A stretch of 64,000 nt of DNA. It comes from Casuarina equisetifolia. Lineage: Eukaryota > Streptophyta > Magnoliopsida > Fagales > Casuarinaceae. This document shows, piece after piece, positions 62,750 through 64,000 of this stretch; the stretch's first letter is position 1, and every line of letters starts with the position of its first letter. The translations under genes and the position numbers were made by a program. The DNA is taken from assembly GCA_028551475.1 (NCBI GenBank), contig CM052356.1:31647884-31711883 (forward strand), read 5' to 3'. Under the pieces are notes generated by a model that saw only the letters and a list, made by a program, of their open reading frames with translations, made no database searches and had not been told where the DNA came from.

Positions 62750-64000
62750 TGATGATCTTCAACTCTAGAAGTATTATTCTTTAGAAGATTTAATACCTAA
62801 ACTTCTAGTTATCTTTGCTATTTAAGAGTCTTGATTTCATGGAAATAAGAATATATATGTTTTTCTATTGATTTATTTGTAAGAAAAAATTCTTATGAAA
62901 AGTTTTAAAAAATTGTGTCTTTTGGGAATAAGATACTATGCTAAGTAACTTACTTTTTGTTCAAGATTTGTCTTTTGAGCAATGGTATGAGATTTTACTT
63001 AAAAAAGAAAAGAAAAGTGCCATTGATATCTAACTTTCAACAAGTGATATCTTGAAAAGGTCATTTATATTATGATTTCACCAAAAGACTTTAGGATATT
63101 AATTTACCTGAAAATTAATATTAAAATTAATAATGGTGTCAATATATAGAAGATAACTTATAAATTTACTTTATGTTTGTCCTCTTAATTAATTTATACT
63201 TTTGTAATGTAGAAATATCATTACATACTATATTGGCTTGTGAATGGGAAATTTATCAATCTTATAGTTCCACTTTAGTGTCATCCATATGAATTTTGTG
63301 GACTTTATACTTGTTAATTTAAAAGGGTCCAATTGTTCAAGCATACACACCATCTTGGATCCTAACTAGAAAAGGAAAAGGGATAAGATTATTTATTTGC
63401 ACCTCAAATACTAATAATCATATTTAACCCCCCATCACTAGTGCGATTTTCCATCATTATTTTAGTTTGTTTTATTTGTTCATTGATTTGTTTGCAGAAA
63501 TGTTTTTCCATAAAAAGTTGCCTGGGAACTGTGTCTATTGGAAGTGTGATAATATTCAAATCAACTAACTTTTAGTTCTAGATATATTTGTTCATCCAAA
63601 AGTTTTGCAAAATTTATTTTACATTTAATATGTTATTTTGACTCCATGAAAAAAAAAAAGAAAAATTTTTAGTTTGTTTATTCATTTTAAAAGAGTAATA
63701 AAACTAGGAATTTTATTTGTCTTAGAAAAACATACTTTCTTCCCTCTCCCCCCCAAAAAAATCAGTTTGTCGTGTAGTAAAATATTTGAGCACAATAAAT
63801 TTTATATATTAATAATATAGAATGCACCTTTAAATTTCAATTTCTCTATCCTAGTCATACGAAAATACATTTCATGAGACATAAACATGAGTTTTAATAC
63901 TATGTCTTAAAATTTATAGTAAAATTTTATTTGTAATGTTTGTCTTTCAAAAGATTATGTGCTTGTGCTAGTTCTCGATGTCTTAAAATGTCTTGCACCT
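62750..64000. other. AT-rich intergenic sequence to the window end
   Basis: No gene, RNA or recognisable repeat is seen in the last 1.25 kb apart from short homopolymer runs (for example near 63647 and 63748). Confidence 0.5.

Overview
The window is nuclear DNA of a flowering plant, most likely a eudicot. Every recognisable protein is of plant type, the genes are cut by many short AT-rich GT-AG introns, and the intergenic DNA is AT-rich with decayed retrotransposons. I could not fix the species. Exon coordinates were joined by hand from frame, splice sites and remembered family sequence; every multi-exon model closes in frame.

Layout. (1) 92-24122 (+): a 42-exon gene for a 1371-residue protein with two dehydrogenase-like domains, a DUF1537 acid-sugar kinase and a class II aldolase. 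(2) 25437-26198 (-): a short, divergent ribosomal protein L19. (3) 26.2-29.3 kb: gene-poor, repeat-rich spacer. (4) 29320-31502 (+): aldose 1-epimerase. (5) 31888-35487 (-): VPS26C/DSCR3, a retriever subunit. (6) 36267-41921 (+): HRD3A/SEL1L, the ER-associated degradation partner of the HRD1 ligase; it shares a 779-bp divergent promoter with VPS26C. (7) 46290-53603 (-): POT1, a telomere/telomerase protein, convergent with HRD3A. (8) 55050-60233 (-): an organelle-type protein with four RanBP2 zinc fingers (VAR3/OZ family). (9) 62312-62749 (-): a small putative secreted cysteine-containing protein that I do not recognise.

The main structural event lies between HRD3A and POT1. A direct tandem duplication (41026-43972 and 44335-48868) copied the facing 3' ends of both genes. 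Copy A keeps the working end of HRD3A and a dead POT1 fragment. Copy B keeps the working end of POT1 and a dead HRD3A fragment, which was later split by a 5'-truncated LINE. Both genes therefore stayed whole.

The first gene carries an older internal duplication: exons 2-11 and 13-22 match one to one in length, giving the two dehydrogenase-like domains. Its domain set looks like a sugar-acid catabolic route in one chain. Other points are three GC-AG introns, a near-perfect 105-nt intronic hairpin, a UPR-type element just upstream of HRD3A, and a telo-box just upstream of POT1.
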